DNA of 64,000 nucleotides from Fragilariopsis cylindrus CCMP1102 (Eukaryota > Bacillariophyta > Bacillariophyceae > Bacillariales > Bacillariaceae), in the NCBI GenBank assembly GCA_900095095.1, contig FMBT01000290.1, positions 744,001 to 808,000 of the forward strand. The letters are read 5' to 3'. The translations under genes and the position numbers were made by a program. Each line of letters starts with the position of its first letter. The stretch's first letter is position 1. This document shows, piece after piece, positions 62,197 through 64,000 of the stretch. The notes under the pieces are model-generated. The model was not told the DNA's origin. It saw nothing but the letters and a program-made list of their open reading frames with translations, and made no database searches.

Positions 62197-63993
62197 TCAC
62201 CGTAGCGTATCGATCGGTAGTATTCTTTTAGAGCTAGGAAGATCAATTAATGTACTTACTTGTCGTAGTGATGGTGGTGATACGTTTCCACCGACCATCA
62301 TCGGTCTACTTTCCCAATGATTGGTACCATTAAGAGGTCCTTCCATTATCTTAATAGGATTCGTGGTGACAGTAGAATCACCTAGACGACTAAATCCTGT
62401 TACGGCGTTATTTGAGTTTATCAGACCTCCGTTCATCTTCATCATGTCAGCATTGTTCATCATACCGTCCGTCATCGTCATTATCGTCGAAGTAGAGCTG
62501 TTATTGTTGCTGTTGTTGGAAGGAAAAGGGCCAATAGTACCCCCTATCTTTCCCAACAATGCAGCATGAGTCATACTATTAGTATCAATACCAGCAGGAG
62601 AAGTAGTAGTGTTAGTACCGCTAGAATCAATACCAGTTCCAGTTATACCATTATCACTATCAATTCCTCCTAATAAACTACCCATATCACCTCTTAATCC
62701 ACCTGCCATACCCACCGATATACGTAATAGTGATATACGTGATCTAGACAAATCCTGTAGTTCATAAATTTGTCGTTCTTGATGTTGTTTCAACAGTCCT
62801 TGATAATGTGGGACTCGTCTTCTTCCTCCTTGTACTCCTCCATTTATGTTCATATGATCATGATTATTTTTGCTATTAAGGTCTCTTAACGAAGACGAAT
62901 TGGATGATATCTCATGAACTTCTTTCTTTGGTTGTTTAGGTAAAAAAATCGCCGATAGTTTACGTAAAAACCTTCCATTCCTTTCTAATGTAATCGTATC
63001 TTGAACGGCTTGTGCTAAACGATTCTTTATAATAATTTCATCATTGTCGTTACTGCTATTGTCATGACTTTTACTATCACTATTACTGTTACTATTACTG
63101 TGGCTGTTCTTTGCCTGCTGTTGCCATGTGCCATTGTCAGTTCCATTGTCGTCCCTTCCAGTGCTAATGACGCCGTTGCTAACATCGTCGTTCTTCGTTC
63201 TGGTTCTATTTACGACCTGATTGTATGCAATTTGCTGCTGCTGCTTTTTCTTCTTTAGGTGACGTTCTTTGGTGAGCTGGAATATTTGTATAATCCGATC
63301 ACGAGCTGTATTAAAATCAACAACGTGAACTTCTTTTCCTATCGAGCAATCGCCACCGCCAGCATTGTCGCCGACATTATTATTACTATCATCATTATTA
63401 TTATCACGACAACGACGACGATGCAATTTAATAAATCGACCATTACTGGATAAGACCGCTAATACAATTTGTTCAACAATCAAAATTCTTTCTTGGATTG
63501 TTTTAGCTTGATAATAGAATCTTTCGTAGTTACACTTAATAATTTCTTTCAAATTACTATTGTCCTTACGAACAGTGTTTACCCCAAATAATACAACATC
63601 ACGGTTATTACTACGGTATTCACGATGGATTGATTCAGTGAACTGTACTTCTTTCAATGGTGTGGAATAACTATTGCTGGTACTATTGTTTCCTTCTCTA
63701 ATGATGACATCATTATCATTTTCATCATCATCGTCATCACTGCCGACCACTGGTGATGGGAATGATGATAGTAATGATGGTAATGATGGTAATGATGACG
63801 GGAGAATCGAAATGGAAGAAATGATATCTTCTAGGACTTCTCCTACTATTGTTCTGACTTTCTTCTCCTTCTCGTACTCGTAGATCATACCATCATCGTT
63901 GTGACTACCACTAAACACAATTTCATTACATTGTGATCGTAGTACTACGTTGGATTGCTTATTACTGTTACTATCGTTCGTCATTCTTGTCAT
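62197..63993 (-). CDS. DUF6824-domain protein, may run past the window edge
   Basis: The frame encodes 598 residues and is open to the window end, so the true start may lie outside. The domain spans about residues 130-250: RDVVLFGVNTVRKDNSN, LKEIIKCNYERFYYQAKT, RILIVEQIVLAVLSSNGRFIKLHRR and VVDFNTARDRIIQIFQLTKE. It matches DUF6824, a family greatly expanded in diatoms, with an Asn-rich insert. The first glycine-rich motif is degenerate here. A second VQDTITLERNGRFLRKL at about 340 looks like a partial copy of the same module. The rest is Ser/Asn/Gly-rich. A GTAAGT at 62256-62261 near the C-terminus may be a donor, so the annotated end is uncertain. Function unknown, perhaps nuclear. Confidence 0.6.
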   Translation of the reverse strand: MTRMTNDSNSNKQSNVVLRSQCNEIVFSGSHNDDGMIYEYEKEKKVRTIVGEVLEDIISSISILPSSLPSLPSLLSSFPSPVVGSDDDDDENDNDVIIREGNNSTSNSYSTPLKEVQFTESIHREYRSNNRDVVLFGVNTVRKDNSNLKEIIKCNYERFYYQAKTIQERILIVEQIVLAVLSSNGRFIKLHRRRCRDNNNDDSNNNVGDNAGGGDCSIGKEVHVVDFNTARDRIIQIFQLTKERHLKKKKQQQQIAYNQVVNRTRTKNDDVSNGVISTGRDDNGTDNGTWQQQAKNSHSNSNSNSDSKSHDNSSNDNDEIIIKNRLAQAVQDTITLERNGRFLRKLSAIFLPKQPKKEVHEISSNSSSLRDLNSKNNHDHMNINGGVQGGRRRVPHYQGLLKQHQERQIYELQDLSRSRISLLRISVGMAGGLRGDMGSLLGGIDSDNGITGTGIDSSGTNTTTSPAGIDTNSMTHAALLGKIGGTIGPFPSNNSNNNSSTSTIMTMTDGMMNNADMMKMNGGLINSNNAVTGFSRLGDSTVTTNPIKIMEGPLNGTNHWESRPMMVGGNVSPPSLRQVSTLIDLPSSKRILPIDTLR

Positions 63994-64000
63994 TGTCGTC

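Overview
The window reads as nuclear DNA of a pennate diatom, most likely a cold-water species close to Fragilariopsis cylindrus. This is inferred from an ice-binding protein gene (DUF3494), a DUF6824 protein, helicase-associated (HA) repeats without a helicase, diatom-type sulfotransferase-like proteins, a fossil of a Copia element of diatoms, short GT-AG introns, and AT-rich genes stuffed with Asn, Ser, Asp and Gln runs. There are no operons; genes lie on both strands with 0.3-3 kb between them. No rRNA, tRNA or CRISPR was seen.

Left part (1-13 kb): an NPC2/ML lipid-binding secreted protein, a TatB-like protein, and then a complex rearranged block. Two copies of a secreted cysteine-rich protein face each other (3436-4269 on minus, 8283-9245 on plus) as part of an inverted duplication of about 1.5 kb. 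The duplication also copied the 3' end of the TatB-like gene, and a scrap of the two-exon gene at 9865-11062 lies on the opposite side. A sulfotransferase-like gene (5351-7606) sits between the arms. A leucine-rich-repeat-like gene follows at 11391.

Middle (13-33 kb): a 412-bp MITE, a coiled-coil membrane protein, an ankyrin protein flanked by direct repeats, a three-exon TTI1-like gene, a patatin-like lipase, ERCC1, a PSI-like surface protein, a DUF1769 protein, and a two-exon phytanoyl-CoA dioxygenase-like gene.

Right (33-64 kb): a gene-poor stretch with a 377-bp higher-order satellite, a second sulfotransferase-like gene, a poly-Gln gene, a Rossmann-fold protein, a four-exon S51 peptidase with a 32-nt microexon, an acidic low-complexity protein, the ice-binding protein between direct repeats and next to a minisatellite, a family-16 protein methyltransferase, a Copia fossil, several secreted proteins of unknown function, an HA-repeat protein and a DUF6824 protein running to the window edge.

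The genes look like ordinary unlinked eukaryotic loci: DNA repair (ERCC1), PIKK maturation (TTI1), secreted or surface proteins, and organelle proteins. The most interesting structures are the reciprocal inverted duplication, the repeat-bounded ice-binding locus and the higher-order satellite. Exon joins were read by eye from GT-AG sites and checked for reading frame.
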